The notes under the pieces: generated by a model
What the model was told of the DNA's origin: nothing
The model's input: the letters and a program-made list of their open reading frames with translations, nothing else
Database searches by the model: none
Program-made: the position numbers and the translations under genes
From: CAG-177 sp964587915
Lineage (GTDB): Bacteria; Bacillota; Clostridia; Oscillospirales; Acutalibacteraceae
Length of the DNA stretch: 64,000 bases
Assembly (NCBI GenBank): GCA_964587915.1
Contig: CAZPMK010000002.1
Coordinates: 78,408 to 142,407, forward strand
Direction of reading: 5' to 3'
Part shown: one piece after another, positions 25,229 through 33,817 of the stretch
Layout: every line of letters starts with the position of its first letter
How positions within the stretch are numbered: the stretch's first letter is position 1

Positions 25229-28076
25229 TACCCTCTGCCGTCGCCTCGGCAAGAATATCTCTGTTTGCCGCATTTTGGAGTATCTGGCATTCATCCGTGT
25301 TTGAAACAAAGCCGTATTCAATGAGCACGGCGGGGCATTCTTCAATTCTCGTCACGCGAAATGCGTAGAAGCTCGCACCTCTGCTGATTTTGCTCTTGAA
25401 TTCTTCGGGCTTGTCCGCATATATTTTTGTTTTGTAAGCGGAAACTATGCTCTCATGGAGTGCTTTTGCAAGGGGCTGAGAATATGCACGGTAGTAGTAA
25501 GCGGAGGTTCCCATTGCCGAAGCGGTCGTGCTCGAATCACAATGCATTGAAATGAACATATCCGGCTCTTTGCTGCGTACCGCATCGTTTCTTTGAGTGT
25601 AGGATACCCATTTGTCCGTTGAACGGGTCATGAGTACCTTTGCTCCCTCTGCTTCAAGAAGGGATTTTACCTTTAATGCAACGGAAAGATTTATGTTTTT
25701 CTCTTGACCGAAATCCGTTGAAGATACCGCACAGCCTGCACCGCCGTCGATTCCGCCGTGTCCGGGGTCGAGCATTATCGTATATCCGCTGAGTGATGAC
25801 GAGGGCTTATGCTTAAAGGAAATAACAAGATTTCCGTTTTCGGAGTATTCGCAATGGAAACCGTAAAATTTTCCCTTTTGAGCAAGCTCGAGTGAAAGAG
25901 TTGCTTCGGCGGCGGATTTGTCAACACTCCATTTTCCGCCCTTTATAACCGAATTTACAAACGCCATATTTTCATCGGCTGAAACGGTATCGCTGAAAGT
26001 GATTTCAACACCCGTGCAGTTGAGAGAGGAAACGGTGACGTTTCTGCCGTTGTATGAGCCGTAGGTTTGACCCGTCAGTTTGATGTTGAAAACAACGTTG
26101 CGGTTCATGTCAAGCTCAATTACGGTCTTTTCGGCATACGCCTTTGCACTGACAACTTTAATATTATTTTTAGGCATAATATAGCCGTCAACGACCTTGA
26201 GGTGTGTTATGTTCCCCTCAATGCCCGATGCAAGGCGTTCGCTTCTCAGAAGCGGAACCTTAATTCCCGAGGCAAGAATATAATATGTATCGCCGTCATA
26301 GGTTGCACTGCCTTTTATGTAATCCGAAGTACCCTTGAGCAGGGGAGAGCAGTCGGGAACAGAGTAGGTTGCCGTGGTGTTGCCGGGATATACCTCTACA
26401 TAATCGTCCGTTATCTCGCATATTTTTGCCGTGCCGAGACCGTAGTTGCTTTTATAGCTGTATTTTTCGAGCAGTTCACCCTGTGCGGAGGAAGCCGATG
26501 AAGCAGTTTGAGATGTGCTCGATGACTGTGAAGAATCAACGGAAACAGTCGTTTGCTCCGAGGTGCGTTCCGTTGTTGCGGCACTCGAGGTTTCGGGGAT
26601 AACGGGCGGCTGAATTTCATTTGCACTGACGCTGACACTTGCCCCCGTTTTGCTTTCGCTGAGTCCTTGATATTTTGCCGTTACCGTGTATTTTCCGAGC
26701 TTTTGAACGGAGGAAGTGCCGTTCGGAGTGGTAAGCTCTGCGGCAAAGGTGGTGAAATCGGAGTCACGGTCGGGTGAGGAATCATCCTCTCTCTCCGACT
26801 GAACGGCTTTCATCGTATATGTTTTGCCGTTAAATTCAACGCTTACGGAAGCACTCTTGTGAGCAACCGCCGAAACCTGAACGAGCATACCGCCGGGAAC
26901 GGAAATATCCTCCGAGGGAGCTACGCTTTTGAGCAGCTTAATCTTATATGTAACATTATATGTATAGGACTTGCCCTTGTGCTCGAATTTAATTGTGTTT
27001 TTTCCGACCTTTAGGTTGCAGTCAACCGAAAAATCACCCGTTTTCGCAACGTTCAGTTTTTTACCGTTGCACGTAAGGTCGTATGCAGGACTGCTTGTAC
27101 CTCTGAAGGTTACGGTGGATTGTTCAACAGTAAATGTTGTTTTGGAATAATTAGACACAGAAAATTCTTTGTCAAGCAGATATGTGTCACGCTTTTTTAT
27201 GTAGTTCAAAACAATTTCCGCCGCAGTACCGCTTGCCGATTCGATATCTTCAAAGGGATAAAACGCAAGAGCACGGCAAAGAGACATATCTGCGGAGCGT
27301 GAAATCGAGGAAACGGTATCCGATGCCTTTTGAGTAGTAAAGGCTTTGAGTCCCTTTACGCAATGGCACATCCATACGGGCGATGCCGTTTCGTTCCATG
27401 CCGTTTGAGCATTCTTAAAAAGCTCCGAGCCGGAGGAATCATTGCTCTGCTGAACAACAAAAACAAAATCGGATTTTCCGCTTTCGATAACCGCTTTAAG
27501 CTCCGATGATATATTTGAACAGTAGACGGGCTCGATTCCCGTTTCGGTTGCAGGGTCAACAGCTTTGATTTTATCGTAAAGCTCCGAAATTTTTGTCGGA
27601 TAATCGCTTATTGTTTCATCGAGATTTGAAAGAATTACAAAATCCGCATTGTTGTCCCTCAGAAAAGCCAAAAGGTCATTGCCGCCGCTTGAAGCATCGG
27701 CACGAACGCCCGTGTATATTCCTGCAGTTTTTGCGGCGTTCATAAGAACGGAAACGGCATAGGAATTGCTTTGAGTGAAATCAATTATTGCGGTGTTAAA
27801 GCCGTAGGAGTCGAGCTTTGAAACGGTATTTGCCGTATCCTCGGTGACATTCTCCATAAGTATCGCAACGGGCTGATCGGGCTTTTGCGTTTTGGGCCTT
27901 GCAACAGCGGGTACTGCCGTCGTGCTTTCTGTTTGTGTCTGAGAGGTTGCGGATTCGTCCGAAAAATGATTTTTGAGTGCGGAAAATCTGCCCGTTGCCG
28001 CCATAAAAGCAACGAGGGAAGCCAAAATTACGGCAATGAAAATCACCGTTATTGTTATCGCCTTGTTTTTTTTCAT
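25203..28076 (-). CDS. Large membrane-anchored N-acetylmuramoyl-L-alanine amidase (Amidase_3)
   Basis: A protein of about 957 residues with an N-terminal membrane anchor (ITVIFIAVILASLVAFMAA). A TIM-barrel-like segment follows (about 65-290, resembling GHL-type barrels), then Ig-like and Ser/Thr-rich linker regions, an SH3/AMIN-like part, and a C-terminal zinc amidase of about 210 residues. The amidase has its zinc ligands in DPGHGG, the Glu of GQEKNINL and ISMHCDS, and the catalytic Glu of VLIEYGFVSN. It cleaves the amide between MurNAc and the stem peptide. The ATG at 28076 lies 8 bases after GGAG. It is cotranscribed with the GHL10 lipoprotein 20 bases upstream. Confidence 0.92.
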   Translation of the reverse strand: MKKNKAITITVIFIAVILASLVAFMAATGRFSALKNHFSDESATSQTQTESTTAVPAVARPKTQKPDQPVAILMENVTEDTANTVSKLDSYGFNTAIIDFTQSNSYAVSVLMNAAKTAGIYTGVRADASSGGNDLLAFLRDNNADFVILSNLDETISDYPTKISELYDKIKAVDPATETGIEPVYCSNISSELKAVIESGKSDFVFVVQQSNDSSGSELFKNAQTAWNETASPVWMCHCVKGLKAFTTQKASDTVSSISRSADMSLCRALAFYPFEDIESASGTAAEIVLNYIKKRDTYLLDKEFSVSNYSKTTFTVEQSTVTFRGTSSPAYDLTCNGKKLNVAKTGDFSVDCNLKVGKNTIKFEHKGKSYTYNVTYKIKLLKSVAPSEDISVPGGMLVQVSAVAHKSASVSVEFNGKTYTMKAVQSEREDDSSPDRDSDFTTFAAELTTPNGTSSVQKLGKYTVTAKYQGLSESKTGASVSVSANEIQPPVIPETSSAATTERTSEQTTVSVDSSQSSSTSQTASSASSAQGELLEKYSYKSNYGLGTAKICEITDDYVEVYPGNTTATYSVPDCSPLLKGTSDYIKGSATYDGDTYYILASGIKVPLLRSERLASGIEGNITHLKVVDGYIMPKNNIKVVSAKAYAEKTVIELDMNRNVVFNIKLTGQTYGSYNGRNVTVSSLNCTGVEITFSDTVSADENMAFVNSVIKGGKWSVDKSAAEATLSLELAQKGKFYGFHCEYSENGNLVISFKHKPSSSLSGYTIMLDPGHGGIDGGAGCAVSSTDFGQEKNINLSVALKVKSLLEAEGAKVLMTRSTDKWVSYTQRNDAVRSKEPDMFISMHCDSSTTASAMGTSAYYYRAYSQPLAKALHESIVSAYKTKIYADKPEEFKSKISRGASFYAFRVTRIEECPAVLIEYGFVSNTDECQILQNAANRDILAEATAEGIKKYISAS

Positions 28077-28096
28077 CACTTTTTCTCCGTTTTGAC

Positions 28097-29500
28097 TCAG
28101 CTCTGTTCATTCATGTATGCTTTAAGCTGCTTCATTTCATTTGCACAGCCGCTTCTTGTGAGGTCGGAATAAGAATAAACAACGAATCCGCCGTAATTCT
28201 TGTTTGCGGTGATGCTTTTTGCCTGCCGCAGGAGAATATCGCTGTTTTCGAGCCATTCTCTTGAGCCCGAGCCTGCGTATTTATCCTCGGTTCCGCATTT
28301 GTATGCACCGATTCCGCAAAGGAGACGGACATTTTTACTGCGAGGAAGCCGTGCCCATTCGGAAAGCACGGTGTTAAACGCAAATTTTTCATGCTCGAAG
28401 CCGAAATATATCTGCGGTATGATCATATCCGCATAGCCGTCCGCTGATAGCCACAGCTCACAGTCGGCATAGAGCGTATTGCGGTTTTTTTCGATATCTG
28501 CGGCGGGACTTATGCTGAATGTCAGCGAGGAATCATGAGCCTTGACCGCCGAATAGAGCGAGGAAACAAAAGCGTTTACGCTCGAAATACGCCAATCCTT
28601 GAGACTCAATTTTCCTCCGCCGGCGAGATAATCGGAGTATTGCTTTTTGTCAATTGCTTCATCGGTGGACGGATAGAAATAATCGTCAATGTGTATGCCG
28701 TCAATGTCATATTTTCCGATGATTTCTTTTACGCCCTTTATTATGCTTGCGTGAACGGAGGTGCTTGCCGGATTATAGTAAATTCCGTTTGAAAGAATGC
28801 AAACATCGCCGTTCGGATTTCCTGCATCGAGAATTGCTTTTGCGGGATTCTTTTCGCTGAGAAGAGACGGGTCATTTTTGTGCGAAACACGGAACGGATT
28901 TATCCAGCCGTGAACGGAAACGCCGTATTTTTTCGCACTTGAAAGAAGAATTGCAAACGGGTCGTAGGAGAGAGAACCGCCCTCCTTGCCCGCTATGTAA
29001 GCCGAATAGGGATAGATATCCGATTTATAAAAAGCATCGGAAAAGGCTATCATGTGAACGAAAGCCGTGTTGAATCCGTAATCGCTGATATTCTTGAACA
29101 TTTTGTCCGTTGCGGCTCGGTATTCCTCCGCCGTTTTACCCGATGCACTCGGATGGTCGTAGCAGGATATCCATATGCCGTATATATTTTTGCTTTGAGT
29201 CGGCTTTACCGCTTGAGTAACGGGAGTCGTTACGGTGGTGACGGGCTTTGTCATGCCGTTTTTGCGTGTGGTCGGGATTTGAAATGCCGACGAAGAAATA
29301 ACGCTTGCCGTGCTTTGGAAAACGGATTCCGTTTCGCTCATCGGAACGTCATACGGCGGCGGCTCGTCAAATTCACCTGCGGTGTAGGGCTCGGTATGTG
29401 ATGACGACACGGAAAAGCCCGCAGTGTCAATGGCTTTGGGTTGACATCCGCAGAGTATAAGAGATATAATAAGTGCCGACAAAATAATTTTAATTTTCAT
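28097..29500 (-). CDS. GHL10-type glycosyl hydrolase-like lipoprotein (YngK/DUF187 family)
   Basis: A 467-residue exported protein. It has a signal peptide with lipobox (LILCGC, lipid-bearing Cys near residue 19), a Ser/Thr/Pro-rich linker to about 105, then a TIM barrel beginning NIYGIWISCYDHPSASG. Motifs HGWINPFRVSH, the catalytic-site candidate YDIDGIHIDDYFYP and PQIYFGFEHE fit the PF02638 family. These proteins are thought to act on peptidoglycan or related glycans; I infer a cell-wall role from the amidase partner. A folded leader lies upstream. Confidence 0.9.
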   Translation of the reverse strand: MKIKIILSALIISLILCGCQPKAIDTAGFSVSSSHTEPYTAGEFDEPPPYDVPMSETESVFQSTASVISSSAFQIPTTRKNGMTKPVTTVTTPVTQAVKPTQSKNIYGIWISCYDHPSASGKTAEEYRAATDKMFKNISDYGFNTAFVHMIAFSDAFYKSDIYPYSAYIAGKEGGSLSYDPFAILLSSAKKYGVSVHGWINPFRVSHKNDPSLLSEKNPAKAILDAGNPNGDVCILSNGIYYNPASTSVHASIIKGVKEIIGKYDIDGIHIDDYFYPSTDEAIDKKQYSDYLAGGGKLSLKDWRISSVNAFVSSLYSAVKAHDSSLTFSISPAADIEKNRNTLYADCELWLSADGYADMIIPQIYFGFEHEKFAFNTVLSEWARLPRSKNVRLLCGIGAYKCGTEDKYAGSGSREWLENSDILLRQAKSITANKNYGGFVVYSYSDLTRSGCANEMKQLKAYMNEQS

Positions 29501-29634
29501 TTTTATCCTCTTAGCCGCAAAGCACCGAAAACACGCTGTTAAGTATTTGCCGACAAGCCGTTAGGTGCGATTCGGTCAGTAATTACTACGGGCGGGTTCG
29601 GATATGTCGGTTGCGGCAGGCCTAAAGTTTATAC
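29501..29634 (-). promoter_or_regulatory. Structured 5' leader of the GHL10-amidase operon
   Basis: A minus-strand TATAAT lies near 29640. The transcript would contain GCCGCAA near its 5' end and TTGCGGC directly before the AAGAGGA ribosome binding site, a long-range closing stem. Inside it, CCGACA pairs with TGTCGG and two shorter hairpins follow. This three-way layout next to the Shine-Dalgarno looks like a translational control element. It does not match a riboswitch class I can name. This also covers the gap between 29501 and 29662. Confidence 0.45.
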
Positions 29635-29662
29635 AAAATTATATTGAGATGAGGTTCCGAAA

Positions 29663-29947
29663 ATGCTCTTATATACTGAACTTGCTTTGATTTATTTTGC
29701 TTTGATATCGTTTGTCGCCGTTGCGGTGACAATAAAAGACAAAAGAGCCGCAGTCAAGGGGAAGTTTCGTGTTCCCGAGGCAACGCTGATGTTCATCGGT
29801 CTTTGCGGCGGAGCAACCGCCATGCTCATAACGATGAAGATCATACGACACAAAACGAAGCACTTAAAATTTATGGTCGGCTTGCCCTTGGAAATAACTC
29901 TCCATGTCGCACTTGTGTGTGCGATAGCTTGGCTGCGGCTGAATTAA
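29663..29947 (+). CDS. DUF1294 family membrane protein
   Basis: A 94-residue protein with three or four hydrophobic segments. The conserved stretch RVPEATLMFIGLCGGATAM followed by RHKTKHLKF is diagnostic of DUF1294. Function is unknown; homologues are sometimes fused to cold-shock domains, which is absent here. GAGG lies 8 bases before the ATG. It stands alone, converging on the pantothenate transporter gene. Confidence 0.85.
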   Translation: MLLYTELALIYFALISFVAVAVTIKDKRAAVKGKFRVPEATLMFIGLCGGATAMLITMKIIRHKTKHLKFMVGLPLEITLHVALVCAIAWLRLN

Positions 29948-29961
29948 ACCTTGACAAAAGG

Positions 29962-30555
29962 TTAGATTTTGGTTTTTACCTTTCTGAGTGCATTGCTGAC
30001 GGGTACTCCGATAAGAATACCTACGGCAATTTCAACAACCGCATTTATACCGAATGCGGCAATAATATATTTTGTGAGACCGCCGAAGCTGGTTGCACCG
30101 AGTCCTATTTCGGAGCTGTAGAAAAGGTAAATTCCGCCCATTACGAGAGCGGTGTTGCATACACAGCAGCATACAGCCGCAACGCCGGAAGCAAGATTGC
30201 GTTTGCCGTGCTTTGATATGAGCGAGAATATCGCACCTGCCGCAAGACCTGCAAGAACTCTCGGAATGAGAGCAACGAGCGGATTTCTGAAAATGATGCC
30301 CTCAAGCGGACTCGGGGGTGCAAGAACCGCTTTGATTATGCAGGTTACGCCCCATACTCCGCCGAGTACGGCACCGCCCTTGGCTCCGAGAACGCAAGCT
30401 CCGATTATGACGGGAATGTGCAAAAGCGTGATACTCAGCGCACCGTAGCTGATGTATCCGATATACGGCACAAAGGTCATTGCGATTATCAGCGCACTCA
30501 AAAGAGCAAGCTGAGCGATGGTGAGATTTTTTCCTGCTGTTGATTTTTTTGACAT
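29962..30555 (-). CDS. ECF transporter S component, probably for pantothenate (PanT-like)
   Basis: About 197 residues with roughly six transmembrane segments (LTIAQLALLSALIIAMTFVPYIG; ISYGALSITLLHIPVIIGA), the layout of substrate-binding S proteins of energy-coupling-factor vitamin importers. The frame is open upstream to 30666, but GGAGG stands 8 bases before the ATG at 30555. The gene lies directly downstream of coaX, which uses pantothenate, so pantothenate is the likely substrate; that is context-based inference. The shared EcfA/EcfT energising module is not in the window. Confidence 0.8.
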   Translation of the reverse strand: MSKKSTAGKNLTIAQLALLSALIIAMTFVPYIGYISYGALSITLLHIPVIIGACVLGAKGGAVLGGVWGVTCIIKAVLAPPSPLEGIIFRNPLVALIPRVLAGLAAGAIFSLISKHGKRNLASGVAAVCCCVCNTALVMGGIYLFYSSEIGLGATSFGGLTKYIIAAFGINAVVEIAVGILIGVPVSNALRKVKTKI

Positions 30556-30669
30556 ATATATTCCTCCTTGCTGCTGCCCCTTTGAAACCGTGCTTCCTGA
30601 TTTCTTTTCGGGTGCAACGCAAAAATAAGCAATATTATTTGAGAGAATGTCGCTTTTCGGCGGCATATT

Positions 30670-31443
30670 TTATTTTTTGTTGTTCTTTTCGTAGAGAACC
30701 TTGAGACCGTAAAGTATCAATTCACCGTTATATACGATATCCCTCTTGCAGCTCTTTACAAGGTCTTTGGCAAGTCCGCCCGTGGCAACGGTGGTCATGA
30801 CGGTATCCCCAAGCTCTGCCTCGAGCTTTTCGCAAAGACCGTCTATCATGCCCGCAAAGCCGAAAACCGTGCCCGATTGCATTGAATCAACGGAATTTTT
30901 GCCTATCGCTCTTGCAGGAGTTTTGAGGCTGATGTTGGGAAGCTGTGAAGTTTTTGCGGAAAGAGCATCAAGGGATATGCCGATTCCCGGAGCAATTGCA
31001 CAGCCGCAGAATGAACCGTTTTTATCAATCACGCTGATTTTGCTTGCCGTTCCGAGGTCGATAACGAGACAGGGGAGCGGATACAATGCCGCCGCACCGA
31101 CTGCGCCTGCAAGCAAGTCCGCACCGAGCTGAGCGGGATTGTCTATGAGAATGTTCATGCCCGTTTTTATCCCGGGTCCGAGCATCATCGGAGTACAGCC
31201 CGTAACAAGCTGTACCGCCGCACTTACGGCAGGGGAAAGCTCGGGAACAACGCTGCTTATCGCCGCAGAATCAAAAGCACTGAGCGGTGTGCCGTAAAGT
31301 GAGAAAAGCTGTTTGAATTCTATTGCATATTCGTCTGGCGTTTTGGAACGGTCGGTGGATATTCTCGATACGAATATCAGCTCGTCACCGTCGTAAGTAC
31401 CCAAGGTGATGTTGGTATTACCTATATCTATGGCTAAAAACAT
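30670..31443 (-). CDS. coaX: Type III pantothenate kinase
   Basis: Phosphorylates pantothenate, the first step of CoA synthesis. About 257 residues. ASKHA-fold signatures: MFLAIDIGNTNITLG at the start, GADLLAGAVGA with the catalytic Asp near residue 110, LVIDLGTASKIS, and the C-terminal TGGLAKDL. Type III enzymes are not feedback-inhibited by CoA. The ATG at 31443 follows AAAGGATGACTGTT; an upstream in-frame start at 31452 overlaps the Shine-Dalgarno. It is the first gene of a two-gene vitamin B5 unit. Confidence 0.94.
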   Translation of the reverse strand: MFLAIDIGNTNITLGTYDGDELIFVSRISTDRSKTPDEYAIEFKQLFSLYGTPLSAFDSAAISSVVPELSPAVSAAVQLVTGCTPMMLGPGIKTGMNILIDNPAQLGADLLAGAVGAAALYPLPCLVIDLGTASKISVIDKNGSFCGCAIAPGIGISLDALSAKTSQLPNISLKTPARAIGKNSVDSMQSGTVFGFAGMIDGLCEKLEAELGDTVMTTVATGGLAKDLVKSCKRDIVYNGELILYGLKVLYEKNNKK

Positions 31444-31487
31444 AACAGTCATCCTTTGTCTGAGAAATTGATATTTGTATTTATTTA

Positions 31488-31516
31488 ATTATACCCCATA
31501 CTGATATAAAAAGCAA
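31488..31516 (-). promoter_or_regulatory. Promoter of coaX
   Basis: Minus-strand TTGCTT (31516-31511), 17-base spacer, TATAAT (31493-31488). Confidence 0.75.
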
Positions 31517-31528
31517 ATAAAAAATATC

Positions 31529-31556
31529 TTGCTTTTGTTAAATATAGTTGTATAAT
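31529..31556 (+). promoter_or_regulatory. Promoter of the PflX-like radical SAM gene
   Basis: TTGCTT (31529-31534), 16-base spacer, TATAAT (31551-31556), back to back with the coaX promoter. Confidence 0.72.
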
Positions 31557-31587
31557 GTATATATATTTTATGAACGGAGTGAAGAAA

Positions 31588-32466
31588 ATGAACTGCACCG
31601 CTTGTCCGAGAGGCTGTAACGCCGACAGAGACACGGGTACGGGAGTGTGCGGAGTCGGGAATGAATATATCGTTGCGAGAGCGGCACCGCATTATTGGGA
31701 GGAGCCGTACATAAGCGGAGAAAAGGGCTCGGGAACGGTGTTCTTTTCGGGCTGTAATCTTCGCTGTGTTTTTTGTCAGAATTACGAGGTCAGCCGTGCC
31801 GATTGCGGAAAAGCGGTAAGCGAGAAACAGCTCATGCGAATTTTTGACGCTCTTGTTGAAAAGGGCGTACATAACATTAACCTTGTCACTCCGACCCATT
31901 ATGCTCCGATGCTTGCGAAAACGCTTGAAAAATACCGTTCTCCCGTGCCGATAGTGTATAATTCCTCGGGCTACGAAAGCGTTGAAACGCTGAAAATGCT
32001 TGACGGACTTGTAGATATTTATCTCCCCGACATCAAATATTTTGATTCCGAGCCGTCGGCAAAATATTCGGGAGCACCGGACTACTTTGAATTTGCTTCA
32101 AAGGCGGTGCTTGAAATGTACAGGCAGACGGGAAATCTTGTTGTCGGTGATGACGGGACGGCAAAAAAAGGCTTGCTGATTCGTCATCTTGTGCTCCCCG
32201 GCAATATCTCACAAACGATAAAAATATTCTCATGGATTGCCGAAAATCTGTCCGACGAAACATACATAAGCCTTATGCGGCAATATGTTCCCTACGGAAA
32301 AGCAAAGGAAATGCCGCCTCTGAACAGACGGCTGACCGACAGGGAATATTCAATAGTAAAGAAGAAAATTCTTGCTCTCGGCTTTGAAAACTGCTGTTTT
32401 CAGAGTAAATCGGCGGCGGAGGAAATATTTATTCCTGATTTTAATCTTCAAGGTGTTGACCTTTAA
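31588..32466 (+). CDS. PflX-like radical SAM protein (COG1313 type)
   Basis: A protein of about 292 residues. The radical SAM cluster motif is CNLRCVFCQNYEVS, preceded by an N-terminal CTACPRGCNADRDTGTGVCG cysteine cluster that can hold a second Fe-S centre. Family resemblance is to the pyruvate formate-lyase activase homologue PflX, whose substrate is unknown. No glycyl radical enzyme is in the window. The ATG at 31588 is preceded by GGAGTGAAGAAA. The upstream ATG at 31555 overlaps the -10 region of the proposed promoter and is rejected. Confidence 0.85.
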   Translation: MNCTACPRGCNADRDTGTGVCGVGNEYIVARAAPHYWEEPYISGEKGSGTVFFSGCNLRCVFCQNYEVSRADCGKAVSEKQLMRIFDALVEKGVHNINLVTPTHYAPMLAKTLEKYRSPVPIVYNSSGYESVETLKMLDGLVDIYLPDIKYFDSEPSAKYSGAPDYFEFASKAVLEMYRQTGNLVVGDDGTAKKGLLIRHLVLPGNISQTIKIFSWIAENLSDETYISLMRQYVPYGKAKEMPPLNRRLTDREYSIVKKKILALGFENCCFQSKSAAEEIFIPDFNLQGVDL

Positions 32467-32484
32467 TGAAAATTTTGCTAAAGT
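32456..32484 (+). promoter_or_regulatory. Possible promoter of mscL
   Basis: TTGACC (32456-32461, at the end of the upstream gene), 17-base spacer, TAAAGT (32479-32484). The -35 is good and the -10 weak. Confidence 0.5.
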
Positions 32485-32517
32485 ATTAACAAACAATAAG
32501 ATTCGGAGGAAAAAGCA

Positions 32518-32976
32518 ATGTCAAAAGGAAAAGGATTTATAAACGAATTTAAGAAATTTATCATGAGAGGCAACGTTATTGACCTTGCTGTCGGCGTAAT
32601 TATCGGCGGTGCATTTCAGACGATAGTAAAGTCGCTTGTCGATGACATCTTCATGCCGATTATTTCTCTTGCAACAAAGGGAATTGATTTTACCAATTGG
32701 TTCATCGCTCTTGACGGCAACAAATACGAAACGCTTGCAAAGGCTCAGGAGGCGGGTGCCGCCGTTATCAGCTATGGTAATTTTATAAGTGCGGTAATCA
32801 ACTTCATCATTATGGCGTTCGTAATTTTTGTTTTCGTTAAAGCAATAAATACTCTTGCAGAAAAGACGAGCAAGCCCGAAAAGCCCGCCGATCCCACCAC
32901 CAAAAAGTGCCCCTACTGCAAGAGTGAGATTGATATTGAAGCGACAAAGTGCCCGCATTGCACGTCTTCACTTTAA
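32518..32976 (+). CDS. mscL: Large-conductance mechanosensitive channel with a C-terminal zinc ribbon
   Basis: MscL opens under membrane tension to release solutes during osmotic downshock. Residues 1-115 are a standard MscL: KKFIMRGNVIDLAVGVIIGGAF in TM1, a short periplasmic loop, and TM2 near 88-110. The normal C-terminal helix is followed or replaced by a four-cysteine ribbon (CPYC at 131-134, CPHC at 145-148), making a 152-residue protein. The ribbon would be cytoplasmic, at the bundle end of the pentamer. GGAGG precedes the ATG. Confidence 0.93.
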   Translation: MSKGKGFINEFKKFIMRGNVIDLAVGVIIGGAFQTIVKSLVDDIFMPIISLATKGIDFTNWFIALDGNKYETLAKAQEAGAAVISYGNFISAVINFIIMAFVIFVFVKAINTLAEKTSKPEKPADPTTKKCPYCKSEIDIEATKCPHCTSSL

Positions 32977-32997
32977 TTTTTCGGGGAGGCTGTGCGT

Positions 32998-33804
32998 ATG
33001 AAACTCGGTTTTATCGGAACGGGAAAGCTCGCTTCCGCCGTGCTCGGTGGAATTTGCAATTCAGAAAAGGTTGCCTGCAATGACATAATCATTTACGATA
33101 TCAATAAGGATGCGGTTGAATCGCTGACACGGCGTTATTCGGTCAATGCCGCCGAAAGTGCGGCTCAGGTGTCGGCGTCGGCGGAATATGTTTTTGTTGC
33201 GGTAAAGCCCAAGGATATACCGTCACTTATCGGCGAAATTTCCGAAAGTGCAAGGGAGCATGATCCCGTTTTCATCTCCACCGCCGCAGGTACGCCCGTT
33301 TCAAGCCTTGAAGCCCTTTTCGGTTACGGTGCGAAAATAATCAGAATAATGCCGAACATCAATGCCTGCGTGGGCGAGTCGATGACGGCTTTGTGTGCCT
33401 CGAATGCGGTAAATGAAAATGAGCTTGAATATGCCTCGGAGCTGTGCTCCTGCTTCGGCAGAGCCATAAGGCTCGATGAAAAATATTTTTCCGTGTTCAC
33501 GGCAATAGCCGGCTCCGCTCCCGCATTTGCGTATCTCTTTGCCGATGCACTTGCAAATGCCGGAATAAAGTACGGAATGACAGCTTCTCAGGCAAGAGAG
33601 GCGGCGGCACAGATGCTCTACGGAAGTGCAAAGCTGCTTCTTGAAAGCCCTCTTTCCGCAGACGAGCTTATCAAAAACGTTTGCTCACCGGGCGGCACAA
33701 CAATAGAGGGACTTTGCAGTCTCAAAAAGACGGGCTTTGAAGCCTCCGTCATAACGGCTATCGACGAAACGGTTGAAAAGGATAGAAGAATGTCCGCAAA
33801 ATAA
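32998..33804 (+). CDS. proC: Pyrroline-5-carboxylate reductase
   Basis: Reduces P5C to proline with NAD(P)H. About 268 residues, normal size. The Rossmann loop MKLGFIGTGKLASAVLGG opens the protein. VAVKPKDIPSL, IRIMPNINACVGESMTALC and the C-terminal signature SPGGTTIEGLCSL are all present. Start: GGGAGG is 8 bases before the ATG at 32998, while an in-frame GTG two codons earlier is too close. It follows mscL by 21 bases; proline and MscL both relate to osmotic stress, which may explain the pairing. Confidence 0.95.
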   Translation: MKLGFIGTGKLASAVLGGICNSEKVACNDIIIYDINKDAVESLTRRYSVNAAESAAQVSASAEYVFVAVKPKDIPSLIGEISESAREHDPVFISTAAGTPVSSLEALFGYGAKIIRIMPNINACVGESMTALCASNAVNENELEYASELCSCFGRAIRLDEKYFSVFTAIAGSAPAFAYLFADALANAGIKYGMTASQAREAAAQMLYGSAKLLLESPLSADELIKNVCSPGGTTIEGLCSLKKTGFEASVITAIDETVEKDRRMSAK

Positions 33805-33817
33805 TGAGGTGTACCGA

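Noticed and set aside
26067..26501. 144-codon plus-strand frame within the amidase
   Set aside because: Antisense shadow of the amidase linker region.
29501..29634. c-di-AMP (ydaO) riboswitch
   Set aside because: A CCGAAUC...CUAAC stretch is reminiscent of it, but the GGGGAACC-type 5' elements are missing, so only an unnamed structured leader is reported.
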